A stretch of DNA of 64,000 bases from Siphonodentalium dalli (taxonomy: Eukaryota > Mollusca > Scaphopoda > Gadilida > Siphonodentaliidae), in the NCBI GenBank assembly GCA_032622095.1, contig CP136069.1, positions 160,259,043-160,323,042 on the forward strand, read 5' to 3'. Both the position numbers and the translations under genes were made by a program. Under the pieces are notes generated by a model that was not told where the DNA came from, made no database searches, and saw nothing but the letters and a program-made list of their open reading frames with translations. This document shows, one piece after another, positions 1 to 10,473 of this stretch (its first letter is position 1; every line of letters starts with the position of its first letter).

Positions 1-112
1 AAGTGCCTGACAAATTGGGGTTGTTTGTTGGCGCAAATGGTACAGATGATGGACTCTATACGATCTATACTGGAGACAATGGTGACTACTCTCAGTTTAC
101 AAACATAAACAG
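1..112 (+). CDS. CD36/SCARB-family receptor, penultimate exon (partial gene)
   Basis: Reading from base 3, this exon encodes the ectodomain stretch LGLFVGANGTDDGLYTIYTG, which matches the conserved 'FGLF.G.NGTDDG.Y...TG' block of CD36, SR-BI and LIMP-2. The gene starts upstream of the window. The exon ends in AG followed by a GTGAGA donor at 113. It leaves two bases (AG) that combine with the first base of the exon at 3095 to make an Arg codon, and the protein continues as R-WNGKSSLPYW, which also fits the family. The family consists of two-pass membrane glycoproteins that bind lipids, lipoproteins or, for LIMP-2, beta-glucocerebrosidase. The family call is firm; the exact subfamily rests on the tail described for the next exon. 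Confidence 0.9.
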
Positions 113-139
113 GTGAGAATTCACTTACTAGTACACTTA

Positions 140-214
140 CAGTAATGCCCTAAATAATCGACTCCTTAACCACAGCAGAATTATGGGTAACTTTTCAGGA
201 TTTAGTCAGAAATA
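140..214 (+). mobile_element. Family A MITE, left arm only
   Basis: A TA followed by CAGTAATGCCCTAAATAATC and the rest of the family A terminal inverted repeat is present up to TTTAGTCAGAAAT. The matching right arm is missing. The sequence switches directly into a retrotransposon coding fragment at about 215, so this is a truncated or recombined copy. Confidence 0.8.
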
Positions 215-472
215 AGACTGTGTATATTTTGTTCCGATGATGCTAATGAAGACGAAAACCACTTTCTTTTAGAATGTAGTGCTTACCACACACCACGGCT
301 CGAGCTCATAAATATTATGATGGCACAGTTCCCAGACTTTGAAAACATGACCCAAACCGAACAGCTTGTCAAAATCCTATCCAACGATATTTCAAATACA
401 TGCACTTCAATTTGTCATATAATCCGAAGATTATTTTCCGCACGCGATGAGCATCGTATCATAAATCAATGA
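215..472 (+). pseudogene. Non-LTR retrotransposon ORF2 C-terminal fragment
   Basis: An open frame of 85 codons ending in TGA reads RLCIFCSDDANEDENHFLLE, then C-SAYHTPR and onward to IINQ. The pattern C-x2-C...H-x4-C with 'ENHFLLEC' is the cysteine/histidine block found after the reverse transcriptase domain in CR1/L2/Jockey-type LINEs. No reverse transcriptase or endonuclease sequence precedes it, so the copy is strongly 5'-truncated and dead. The adjoining AT-rich 3' UTR and short tandem tail support this. Confidence 0.8.
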
Positions 473-641
473 GTAAATAGAGACGAGACGATCCTATGCA
501 CATTCAGCTTTACTGAGGTTATATATTACCATCTATTAATATCATTTATTATATTGTTCAATATAAAATGTACAATTATATGTTATTATGTTTGCATACT
601 GTCCTTCTAAGGATGTTTTGCCAATTAAACTTATCTTATCT
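473..641 (+). mobile_element. LINE 3' UTR and tandem tail
   Basis: AT-rich sequence follows the LINE stop codon and ends TTTTGCCAATTAAACTTATC with a TTATC/TTATC repeat at about 629-641. Short tandem tails instead of poly(A) are usual for CR1/L2-like elements. Confidence 0.6.
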
Positions 642-2232
642 TGGCATTTCTACAGGGAATCAAGACTTTTTACTACAATTAAAATGAGAATCTGAATCAT
701 TGTTCTGATTCTCAGTAGCATCTCGTGGTCTACCAGTTAGGAACTCACAAGAATATGGATTCAAATGTACACCCATTGATGCTAAATTATGCATATTCAA
801 TCATTTTTATGTTTTTCAATTCAGATTTAAAATACTTTTCCAAAATATTTCATTGTTGGAACGAATTATTGTATATTCAATATATGATTGATTAATGATT
901 ACTGATATATACATGCATAACATACTTATATATGGACCAACAGAGTCTGAAATAAAGATATAATAATTATTATAATAGTAATATACAACCAATATTCTGT
1001 GCCGCGCATCATAATAAAGCATGTATATAAATTTGGAGTTAAATATACATTATTAAAGTCCCCATGTTCTTACCCAAGCAAAGGTTTAAAAGGGTATCTG
1101 GAGTAGTCGACCTATGTGAAGATGGCCCCCCTACGAAGATGGCACAATAATGCACATGTGAAGTTGACACCAGAGAAGTCAATATTTAAATGTTCACATG
1201 TATGCCATTCATGTATACTTGAATATGTACATGCATAAAGTTATAAGCTCATCAATTTGGTATCAGAATCATATAGAAATCTTGAGTTTGTGCTGATTTA
1301 AATTTTCATAGCCTCAAAATTAATAAACTTGCAAACCCAAATAAGCACTGTGCAGGGGGGAAATTTCTCAAGAAAATAATAAATGTGCATGCATGTTTAT
1401 TTGAAACCCAAGAGTATGTTCTATAAGTCCCAATAAAGGCATACAGGTAAATCAGGCATGAGATCCACTCTCATGAAATTAAAATTGCCAAATTCATGCC
1501 CATTTTGACTTTTTCTCAAAATATCAATAAAAAGTTTAGGGTCGGCGGGTTATTTTTAGGGTCGGTTGATGTGCGTAAACATAGCATCTTATTTTGTTTG
1601 GCCTTACAGACCATTCCAAATCAAAGCGGATGACGATATCTCTCTTCAGTGCTATATATCTTTCCCTAACCGGGATCTCTCAAGTTCATGCAGAAAGTAC
1701 TGTATTTGAGGGATAATGTATCATGGTTGAATTTGGTTTTGTATATTTTATAAGCAATGTCAGAGATAAATGTTTGAAGTTTTGCGGTCAGGGAGGGAAA
1801 GTATTTTGATGTTTTTTGACAAAAGATTTAATAACACAACTTATAGTAGGATTATGTAAGCAGAGCACGAAATGACTGGGCAGAGTGGAAATAGAATACA
1901 ATAGAATGGAGAAAACTCTATATTTTTAACAGGAATTGGAACAGGAAGTTAGGAAGTTACCTTGACCTTTGTATGCCAGCGATTTCGCGTTGCATTATTT
2001 TATATAAGTACATGTATGCATGTATCTCATTACTGCCAGTAGCTGTATGAAACTTTGTTTTCGTTACTGTTCTATTTAAGTGTCTATATTTATAAACTAA
2101 ACACAAATAGAAACTCATAATTTGACATAAAACTATGTAATCTTCATAAAAATGATCAATAAAAAGATAGAATTTAGAAATAATTTTTTGGAATATAAGA
2201 ATATTTGGGCATAGGCGATTGCCATTTTCAAA

Positions 2233-2942
2233 ACGGTATCTGGAGAAGTCGGCCCCATATGAAGACGACCCGACCCCATTAGTTAGAAGCGATTAAATCA
2301 GCTTAATGTTTAATTTGGCTAATTCATTGTGAAGTCAGCAACTTAATTGGATTGAGATAGTGTAGCATTTATGTAGTCTAATTGTGAAGTCAGCAATGTT
2401 TTCTTAGTTATAACAAAACAAAGAAATACACCTAGATCCTGATGAAAGGATTGCCATCCATACTGTATCCATGCCGTCAAATACGACCTGTCTCTCCAAC
2501 ACGCCATGATGACAATCCAAGACCATCCTTGGAAACTTTGTACAGAATGCTACAATCTCAACACATGCCATGCCCTCCTTCAACCTGCTTATGTTCCTTT
2601 GAGCAACCAGCCAGTCAACAACCACCAACAGAGCACCTCATCAGACATCTACATCAGACATTGATATGATTTTTTCCCAACTGATGGCCATACGAGTCCA
2701 AACATTTGACCATAATTTGGATATTCAACTTAAATTGGTCCAAAAATCATCTAATTTCATTTGTTATGTTATTTTGTGATTATTATTATCAGTTTCATCA
2801 TATATCATATCATAAAATAAATAAAGAATAATTTATATATGGGGCCGACTTCTCTGGGGCCATCTTTGCATGTGGCCATCTTCGTATGGGGCGGACTTCG
2901 TGTGGGGCGGACTTCATGCGGGGCGGACTTCTCCTGCTCCTG
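2233..2942 (+). mobile_element. Nonautonomous element with GAGAAGTCSGCCCC ends
   Basis: The left end GGAGAAGTCGGCCCCATATG is mirrored at the right by repeated GGGGCGGACTT and GGGGCCGACTTCTC units (2838-2935), making inverted termini with several partial copies on the right. The middle (2400-2670) has balanced base composition unlike its flanks and stays open in opposite frames (for example 2442-2669 plus and 2404-2628 minus). I do not recognise either translation. Degenerate pieces of the same ends recur at 1090-1170. Confidence 0.55.
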
Positions 2943-3094
2943 TATTCTTCCAAACATAATGTTTAATGTTTTGTCTAAATGCTAATTGTTTTCAGTGTCG
3001 AATAAACTCTGTTTAAACCAATGCTCACCATTTGTATGTACAATGTACCTTGAGTGTTGGATTTCTTTTGTAAATTTCTCTTTATAATTTACAG

Positions 3095-3887
3095 GTGGAA
3101 TGGAAAATCGTCTTTACCTTATTGGTCAACAAATTATGCGAATATGCTCAATGGTACAGATGGCACGACATTTCCTCCATTTCTGGACAAGTCAAACACG
3201 GTATACCTCTACTCAACCGACCTATGCAGATCCATTTACCTTACTTACAATTCGACTACAACGATCAAAGGTATTGAGACGTGGCATTATCTCCCACCCC
3301 CTAACCTCTTTCAGGCTTGGCCAGGCAATCCAGACAATGCTGGTTTCTGCACCCCTCTGGGAGACTGCTTACCAGATGGTTTGTTGGATGTCTCTGCCTG
3401 CAAATTGGGAATGCCTATTATTCTGTCGCAACCACATTTCTTAAATGGTGCCGCTTCTGTGATCGATGCTATAACAGGTCTTCTGCCGCCTTACGAACCG
3501 TGGCATGATACGGTGCTTGACATCGAACCGATGACAGGGATTGTGATGTATGCGGCGAAAAGAATACAGTTGAACATATATCTGAAGAACGTCAGTCATA
3601 TTGCACAAACTGAGAAGATAACACCTGTAGTCTTCCCAATACTGTGGCTAAATGAAACTGCGATGATTGACGACAAGTCTGCCAACGACTTCAAGAATGA
3701 ATTGAAAACCCCAATCTTGATAACGCAGATTGTCCAATATGCTCTTATTTGTCTGGGTGCATTGATCCTTGTCTGTACCTTAGGGTATGTCATGTTCAAG
3801 AAACGGCAACCGTCTGAAAGTTCAGACATGAAAAAACTATTGTCAGTTTCTGAAATTCCGGGTGAAGATGTGGGAGGACATATCTAA
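3095..3887 (+). CDS. CD36/SCARB-family receptor, terminal exon (LIMP-2/SCARB2-like)
   Basis: The exon follows a pyrimidine-rich TTTATAATTTACAG acceptor and runs 264 codons to TAA at 3885-3887. It continues the CD36 fold with the conserved WNG, then NGTDGTTFPPF, then a cysteine cluster (DLC, GFC, GDC, SAC) in the region where family members form disulfides, then LSQPHFL. Several NxS/T glycosylation sites are present. Near the end is one transmembrane helix (ILITQIVQYALICLGALILV and onward), followed by a cytoplasmic tail of about 29 residues starting KKR. The tail contains D-M-K-K-L-L, a [DE]xxxL[LI] dileucine signal of the kind that sends LIMP-2 to lysosomes through AP adaptors. A lysosomal or endosomal location is therefore the best inference over a pure surface scavenger receptor. 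The stop codon overlaps the degraded left end of a MITE (3882-4119), so the last residues may be altered. An AATAAA at 4668-4673 is a possible poly(A) signal. Confidence 0.92.
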
Positions 3888-4119
3888 TGCCCTAATTAAT
3901 CGACTCCATAACCACAGCAGAATTATGGGTAATTTTTCAGGATTTAGTCGGAAATATGGCTTGTTGCCATTCATCGGAAAGCTCTCGGGGAGAGCTTTCC
4001 GATGAATGGCAAGGGAGAGCTTTCCGATGAATGGCAACAAGCCATATTTCCGACTAAATCCTGAAAAATTACCCATAATTCTGCTGTGGTTATGGAGTCG
4101 ACTAATTATGGCATTACTG
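3882..4119 (+). mobile_element. Family A MITE in the 3' end of the CD36-family gene
   Basis: Two long arms (TGCCCTAATTAATCGACTCC... and its complement ending GGCATTACTG) form an almost complete hairpin, with a small internal tandem copy of GAGAGCTTTCCGATGAATGG. The right end is flanked by TA. The left end is degraded (ATCTAATGCC instead of CAGTAATGCC) and contains the TAA stop of the CD36-family gene. Confidence 0.85.
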
Positions 4120-4195
4120 TATCTAACTGTGAGATTGCCTTGTAAAATTATATCAAGTGCAGACATAAATTGTTGCTTTAGGTTTATCTTCACCA

Positions 4196-4650
4196 AGCCT
4201 GCAAATAGTGTGTCTGTCATATGCAGCATGAGGTCCCCAGAAGGTGAATTTAGTGATGCTACCCCACACAGCAGGCTAACAGCACCAAATTCACCACCCT
4301 CTGCATGGGGACCTTATTATGCTTTGCATGTCAGAAAATTTAAAATCTATAGCCTCAAACTAACATCGTGTTTAATTATTTTTCCCCCTTCTGTTCAGTT
4401 TCTGTATCCCCTAATTTGCACAAGATAAAATGCATAATCAAAGTGACTAATGAGTGAACATCACCAACCTCAACATAGCAACTTCAATCAGATCCTCGGT
4501 CTCCCATTGCATTTGAGGCCTAAGCAGAATGAAGTTCCCAGAGGGTGAATTTGGTGATGCTAGCCTGTCGTGCATGATAGTGTCACTAAATTCACCCTCT
4601 GGGGACCTCATTCTGCAAATGTCAGACACACACTATTTTCGGACTTGGAT
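4196..4650 (+). mobile_element. Family F foldback element
   Basis: Long inverted ends contain AGTGTGTCTGTCAT and GAGGTCCCC, followed by AGGGTGAATTTAGTGATGCT. The same block also appears as sub-inverted repeats inside each arm (4229-4315 and 4530-4615). The spacer is unremarkable. Related copies lie at 8722-9866 and 11754-12208. Confidence 0.75.
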
Positions 4651-5444
4651 CTTCACAGTTCGACCATAATAAAATATGGTTTGTTTGCAGTCACATGACT
4701 TGCTGGCCTCAAAATGGAACCTGCCCAAATTATGTTTTGGTCCTCTCAAGAAGATTTGATCTGCTGTCTGATGTAAACCTACATGATGTACAAATCGTCA
4801 GTGAGATTCGAAGAGGTCGTAAAGATGTTTTGGCATGAACATTTTTATTTCAGATTCGAAATCAGCAGACTCGATTACAAAGGGTATATTAAATTGTGAC
4901 TACAATATCCAATCGGAAGTGTGAGAAGTGTGATTTTTTCGACATGTGACAAAAATTCATAAATCTGATTGGCCGAAAAATCCAGATCGAAAATGACATA
5001 AACATTATACAACATTTTCTTTTCAAATTACCATGAGCCAGGAGTCATGGATATGGAATTCGAAAGGCATTCCCCTTATATCACACCCCAATGAGATTTG
5101 ACAGGACCTATATGACAAATACATACATGCACACTCAAGCACATCCACCGCAAAGTGGGATCAATTTTTATATATTCAACTTAAGAAACCTCCTAAAACA
5201 TGGAAACAATGAAAATTCTAAATTGTCGTAAATAAGTCGGTTTAAGTTTTTTGTCTCTCCTGAACAATTGCGTATTTGGCTTTACTACTTCTTCGAATCT
5301 CACAGACGATATTGCAAAGAAGCAGGCATGTATACAAATAAATGCACTTATCTGTATTTTGTTCGCTGTAATAACAAGGTGCCGGTGCTAAAACATAAAG
5401 TGACACCTGATAAAAGTTCACATCAGCACTTCAAACCTAAATTA
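4651..5444. other. Intergenic sequence with no supported feature
   Basis: This stretch lies between two repeats. I see AT-rich sequence, no convincing exon and no repeat that I could match elsewhere in the window. Confidence 0.5.
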
Positions 5445-6101
5445 CAGTAATGCCCTAAGTAATCGACCTCTTAACCACAGCAGAATTATGGGTAAATTTT
5501 CAGGATTCAGTCGGAAATATGGCTTGTTGCCATTCATCAATGGCAACAAGCCATATTTCTGACTAAATCCTGAAAAGTTACCCATAATTCTGCTGTGGTT
5601 AAAGGTACTCAACCCGATAAAACTCCTCTCAATTACTATTTCAATGGCTTCGGGGGTAAAAAATATTTGATTCGAGTCGAGGAAGTCACCCATCAAAGCT
5701 CAGATTTGTTAGATATCGATTTTAGAAATCTATTATTTTTCATTATCGGGAATACTATCTGGCCCAGAACTCAGTCAAAATTGCGTTAAAATTACCACTT
5801 GATTTTAGAGTTATCCATCCTTGTCTGTTTGAATAGATTTGGAGAACACATCCAGAGCAGATTACGGCAGTTAGTAGTACGCATCTCGAGTTTATAACAA
5901 ATTTCAAAAATCAATATCTAATAACTCTGAGCTTTGTTTGATGTGTTCCTCGACTCGAATCAAATATTTTTTACCCCCAAAGCCAAAGAAATAGTAATAT
6001 AGGACCCTCCGATCGGATTGTTGTTGTTGGAATCTGTTGAGATGGGGACCCTCTTTACGGGTTGAGTACCTTTAAGAGGTCGATTACTTAGGGCGTTACT
6101 G
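5445..6101 (+). mobile_element. Family A MITE interrupted by a family B insertion
   Basis: The left part (5445-5602) carries both hairpin arms of family A. Its last segment, GAGGTCGATTACTTAGGGCG and the terminal TTACTG, lies beyond the 469-bp insertion, at 6076-6101. Joining across the insertion restores the expected order 'GTGG-TTAA-GAGGTCGATTA'. TA precedes the left end; the right TA is mutated. Confidence 0.85.
5603..6071 (+). mobile_element. Family B TTAA-flanked MITE, nested
   Basis: Ends AGGTACTCAACCCG and CGGGTTGAGTACCT are flanked on both sides by TTAA (5599-5602, 6072-6075), a duplication of a TTAA already present in the host MITE. The interior has a second inverted block with CCCCCAAAGCC, GATTCGAGTCGAGG and CGATATC(T)AA motifs shared by all family B copies. 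The TTAA duplication points to piggyBac-type transposition; no transposase is encoded. Confidence 0.85.
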
Positions 6102-6747
6102 AAAAGACTCTGCATATACAGGCTTCCAACAAATTTTTTGTCTTCCTACCTACCTCCCCACATAGAAAAAATGTGGGTACATGTTGGGTGACTGCAAACA
6201 TAGATATTTTTTATAGTGGCCTTGTCCTAACCATTGAAGGGCTTAGATAAATGAGTTCATACATGAATGATCAAAATATTGTTTTTATCCTGAATGGTGC
6301 TTGGTGTAGCTTGTAAACCTTGAAAATTGGGGTCACTTTCAAATTTAAAGATAGAACAACATATACGTCCAAACAAAAACAATTTGGGGTTGGGGTTTTC
6401 CTGCTAACCTATTTTTAAACGCCTACCCTTAAATTCTTCTTTTAGTGTTTTCAAGAATATTTGTTTCAAAACGTAATGTCTCAGAATGAGTTGATTTCAC
6501 AGTCAAAGCATTGCATTTATTACAGTTTATATGAAGACAATCAAAATTAATCTTAGTTCAATATTGCATTTAAAATATGCTGGTAAGACATACATGTATG
6601 AATAGCCATAAGGATATCATGTTGGAATAAAATAAAAATAGATGCTCTAACATTGCTCTTGAATATGTGATTGTCTTCAATCGTGACTTTGCACAACACC
6701 CTCTAAAAGCTTCAAATGTTTTCCAAGATGTCTCTTGTCTTGATATA
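6102..6747. other. Intergenic sequence with no supported feature
   Basis: Low-complexity AT-rich sequence with no exon-like ORF and no recognised repeat. Confidence 0.45.
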
Positions 6748-6933
6748 CAGTAATGCTCTAATTAATCGACTTGTTAACCACAGCAGAATTATGGGTAACT
6801 TTTCAGGATTTAGTTGGAAATATAGCTTGAGAGCTTTCCGATGAATGGCAACAAGCTATATTTCCGACTAAATCCTGAAAAGTTACCCATAATTCTGTTG
6901 TGGTTAAGAAGTCGATTAATTAGAGCATTACTG
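6748..6933 (+). mobile_element. Family A MITE, intact
   Basis: Perfectly delimited by TA on both sides (6746-6747, 6934-6935), with ends CAGTAATGCTCTAATTAATC and GATTAATTAGAGCATTACTG. The two arms can pair along almost the whole element. The TA duplication and CAGT ends suit a Tc1/mariner (pogo/Tigger-like) origin. Confidence 0.88.
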
Positions 6934-6956
6934 TATCAGTACTAAAAGCAGAACTT

Positions 6957-7165
6957 GACCCTTCCATGACTGAAGCTTCCTGAAATTTTGCGAAAACCCT
7001 GTGCAAATTCATTCTCTTATATATCCAAGTCTCCCATAGGGTGCCTCGCATATATAAGAGAATACATTGGCCTAACAACATGTACCTTTACCTTGTATGC
7101 CAGTGCATTCTCTTATATATGCGAGGCTCTCTTTGGGAGACTCGCATATTTTAGAGAATGCATTG
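6957..7165 (+). mobile_element. Family C MITE, right-truncated
   Basis: Begins CCCTTCCATGACTGAAGCTT (the family C end) and contains both internal hairpins built from TTCTCTTATATATGCGAG and its complement. The right terminus is lost after GCATTGGCGCATGG. Confidence 0.75.
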
Positions 7166-7419
7166 GCGCATGGTTTTTAAGACTTTATAGAAAGCACCAT
7201 GAAGAGAGACCCCATCTTTAGTGCCTAACATTGGAACGAATGTAAGGCAGAGTTATGCCCCCTCACTACACTAGTCTGATCACTGCCATCACATGCTAAT
7301 GTGTATTTCCATAAAATCTGCCAAAAATGGCTGTCACAACGGGACCACGCATCAATGTATTGTATCTAATTGTCTCCTGAAAAATAATTATTTGGGATAT
7401 TAGAAATGAGCAATGTCCA

Positions 7420-7990
7420 TCTGTACGTCAGTTTGTCCATCCCTTCCAAAATGTTTGATTTGAAGATGATAACTTGAATATTATTTGACAGAATTTTATG
7501 TAACTTTGTATATGGTCTTCATATGAGAAAGTCCCGATCAAGTATTAATTTGGGTCCAGTATAAGCTCTGACAGAGTTATGCGCCTTTTTGACTTAGCAT
7601 TTGCTGTTTATGTTTGTTGTCCAGATGATAACATGAAAACTATTTGACAGAATTTCATGAATCTTGGTATCGTTTCTTCATATGAAAAATTCCGATCAAG
7701 TTCGAATTTTGGTGCAGTCTGACCATTTCTGACCAGTTATTGTTACTTATTTAATGTGGTTCATATTTGAGAAGACACTGGTCAAGCTAAAAATGGTCAT
7801 GGTTCAGTGATTTTGACAGAGTTGTGCCACATTTTCGACTTAAATAGAATAAGATTTGGATTGTTCAGATTATAACTTGAGTAAGATTCAACAGATTTAA
7901 TGATACATGTACTTGGTATTCATTCACATTTGAGATTCAGGTCATGTCGTAAAAAATAGTCATGGTTCGGTGATTTTGATAGTCGAGGTC
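7420..7990 (+). repeat. Degenerate tandem repeat of about 165 bp
   Basis: Three to four diverged units share 'GATAACTTGA..ATTTGACAGAATTT', 'TTCATATGAGAAA...CCGATCAAGT' and 'GACAGAGTTATG'. No coding frame survives. Similar phrases of this kind are common in molluscan repeat DNA. Confidence 0.5.
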
Positions 7991-8721
7991 ATTTGAAATA
8001 AAAGTTTGTTGGAAGATTTTTGCCATAAATTGACTATTTTGTTACCTAACAAAGCCAACTCCACAAAACTGGCACCTTTTTCGGGGGACTTTGGGTGAGC
8101 ATCCTTTTATCATGTTTTCTTGTCAGATTAATCAAGTTGATTCAAGCTCATTCAATATAAATACACCAAAGAAGACATTTCCTACTAATTCAAGTTTAGG
8201 GGATTTAGAAGAAGGTATGTCAAGCTCGTTTCAGAAACATGTTTTTATTTATTTATGGCTAAATCGGGGTAGGAGTTTTGAGACAAACCATTTTGCATAC
8301 TTATCTGACAATTTCCAACTAATTTAGATCTGATCCAGCCAATTTTCAGTTGAATACATACAGTTCAGTTACTCAGAATAATGCAGAATGAATAATAACC
8401 AACAAAAGTCATTAATAAAGAAATGTAAGAAAAAGCTTACATTCTGTATGTGATGGCATTGGTCAGACCAGCGTAGCTAGGGTACAGAACTCTGCCTTGA
8501 AGTTTGGCCTAGGAACTTGTCAAGAATTGTACTAGGTTTGAATTCCAACGCATTTTATATAAGCATACATTGTATATCTGACATCAAAAAAGCATTCTCA
8601 TCACATGTATGGTTTATTATATGTACATGTCTGTTACTCATATGATATTTTAAAATGGATAGTACCGGTGAATGCACTTATATACAACCCTATCTCAGTA
8701 CCTAGCATTCTGAGTGAACTT

Positions 8722-9866
8722 AAGCTTTGAAATAGTGTGTAATTGCAGAATGAGGTCCCTGGAGGGTGAATTTAGTGACACTACCCCAGACAGCAGGCTA
8801 GCATCACCACATTCACCCTCTGGTAACCTCATTCTGCTTAAGGCCGCTGCACACGATGTGATATATGTAGCACGATATTTGTCGCAGGCCCTTACGGGTC
8901 AAATCGCAGCGTGTGCGGTGGAAAATCATACAACATTTTGTCGTACGATCGGCCCCGCAAGGAATCAAATAATTTTGATTTTCTACGATCGAGTTGTACG
9001 ATTTATTCGAAGTAGCCAATCAGATATAACTATTAATCTGATCACGTGGCGATCACATGTTTTCATTCACAACAACATGACGTCCATACAGTGTCCTTCA
9101 AAGTCAGAGTAGCGGGATATTTTGGACGGCGGAATACATTCATGCCTCTAGAATACAACTACAATTGAATCAGGTGCATGGACTGCATGGACGAGGCAAA
9201 TTGGTGTAAAAATAATATCTTATTGTGAATTTGTATGGGGAATTAAATCAGGTACAGGGCCTACTAGTCTATAGAACTACAAACACTTGTAATATTAATA
9301 TTTATTGGAAATTAGTATTTAATATCTGCGATAAATACAAATATAGACCTATACATATAGCCTATATACCACGTTAATAATACAGTAACCCGTTGCATTC
9401 ACGAGAAAGTAAACAACCAGATCGTACGATCCGATCGCATTGTGTGCAGTGGTCTACCGTAAGTGATAAAAACAGAAGTCACACGACTAAAATCGGACCG
9501 TGTACGTACGCAGATCTTACATCGTAAGGGTCTGCGACAAATATCGTGCAACAAATATCGCATCGTGTGCGGCGGGCTTTAGGGCTCAACTGTTATGGGA
9601 GATCTAGGATCAGATTGAAGTTCCCAATTTGAAGTTGGAGATGTTCACCCATTAGTCATTTCGATTATATCTTTTAGCTTCTGCAAATTAGGGGATATAG
9701 AAACTGAACTGAAGGGAAAACGTAACTAAATACAATGTTAATTTGAGACTATAGATACTTTCCAGAAGAAAAGGCCTAAGTAGATTGAGGTCCCCAGAGG
9801 GTGAATTTGGTGATGCTAGCCCACTATGCAAATGACACACACCATTTCAAGGCTTGCAGACTATTG
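8722..9866 (+). mobile_element. Family F foldback element carrying a nested MITE
   Basis: The left arm has AATAGTGTGTAATTGCAGAA then GAGGTCCCTGGAGGGTGAAT; the right arm has GAGGTCCCCAGAGGGTGAAT and CACACACCATTTCAAGGC. The body is split by a 738-bp insertion at a TTA. Without the insertion the copy matches 4196-4650 in layout. Confidence 0.75.
8841..9578 (+). mobile_element. Family G, PIF/Harbinger-like MITE
   Basis: Termini AGGCCGCTGCACACGATG and CATCGTGTGCGGCGGGCT are followed inward by a longer inverted repeat containing GATATTTGTCGCAGG / CCTGCGACAAATATC-type sequence. TTA flanks both sides (8838-8840, 9579-9581). A 3-bp TWA duplication is characteristic of PIF/Harbinger elements. Apparent ORFs here are just the translated inverted repeat. 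No transposase is present. Confidence 0.8.
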
Positions 9867-9951
9867 AACAGCTATGTTTAGCTGTTCAATAGTCAGGGTT
9901 CACTCAGACTAAGCACATGTGAGACAAGTGACCTTCACAACCTCCCTTTTT

Positions 9952-10473
9952 AGGCCAATATAAATTGCTAGATTTACATTCAACTGGTTTAGAAAAATGG
10001 GGCGAGAGGGCGAATTTTATTTTATATATTTTATTCTTCCTTACATAAATGGTCATGGACAGTTGTAGATATTGAACCAGTATCCTATCTTATTTATTAC
10101 AAGGTGATTTAGATTGTCCAATTTGATCAAAACAGACTAGTTAATGGGTCATTGAAATGTAATTTGATGATTAACCCTTTCATGACTGGAGCTTCCTGAT
10201 TTTTTCCGAAAACCATGTGCCAATGCATTCTCGTATATATGCAAGTCTCCCATAGGGCGCCTCGCATATATAAGATAATGCATATGGGAGACTCGCATAT
10301 ATAAGAGAATGCACTGACACAGGGTCTTTAATGCTGCACCAGCGCAGCTCCAGTCATGAAAGGGTTAAATAGACTGTCAGTGCATAAAAGATATGCAAAT
10401 AAAAAAAGAGGACGGGACAAAATATAGGGTCGGGAGGGGATGTAAATCTAGCATTTTTTTTATATTGGCCTTA
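9952..10473 (+). mobile_element. Family H element split by a family C MITE
   Basis: Ends AGGCCAATATAAATTGCTAG and its complement (…TCTAGCATTTTTTTTATATTGGCCT) enclose a body with 'ATGGTCATGG', 'CAGTATCCTATCT' and 'GGGTCGGGAGGGG'. Relatives are at 31088-31290 and 51299-51634. The body is interrupted at a TTAA by the copy at 10175-10364. Confidence 0.7.
10175..10364 (+). mobile_element. Family C MITE, intact (TTAA, CCCTTT ends)
   Basis: CCCTTTCATGACTGGAGCTT at the left and AGCTCCAGTCATGAAAGGG at the right are flanked by TTAA (10171-10174, 10365-10368). TTAA with a CCC-starting repeat is the usual piggyBac arrangement. The interior contains palindromes built from GCATTCTCTTATATATGC-type sequence. 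Confidence 0.88.

Larger units (their letters stand above)
113..3094 (+). other. Last intron of the CD36-family gene
   Basis: The intron is bounded by GTGAGA at 113 and TTACAG at 3094. It holds a truncated family A MITE arm, a non-LTR retrotransposon 3' end (215-641), a short relative of the 2233-2942 element near 1090-1170, and that element itself. From about 660 to 2230 I see only AT-rich unique-looking sequence with no supported ORF. Confidence 0.8.

Noticed and set aside
3993-4229. ORFs reading SFPMNGNKPYFRLNPEKLPI
   Set aside because: The same peptide appears wherever family A MITEs occur, on both strands; it is a by-product of the hairpin arms.
8714-9112. 132-residue plus-strand ORF
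   Set aside because: It starts in a family F arm and runs into the inverted repeat of the nested MITE; the sequence is explained by the elements.
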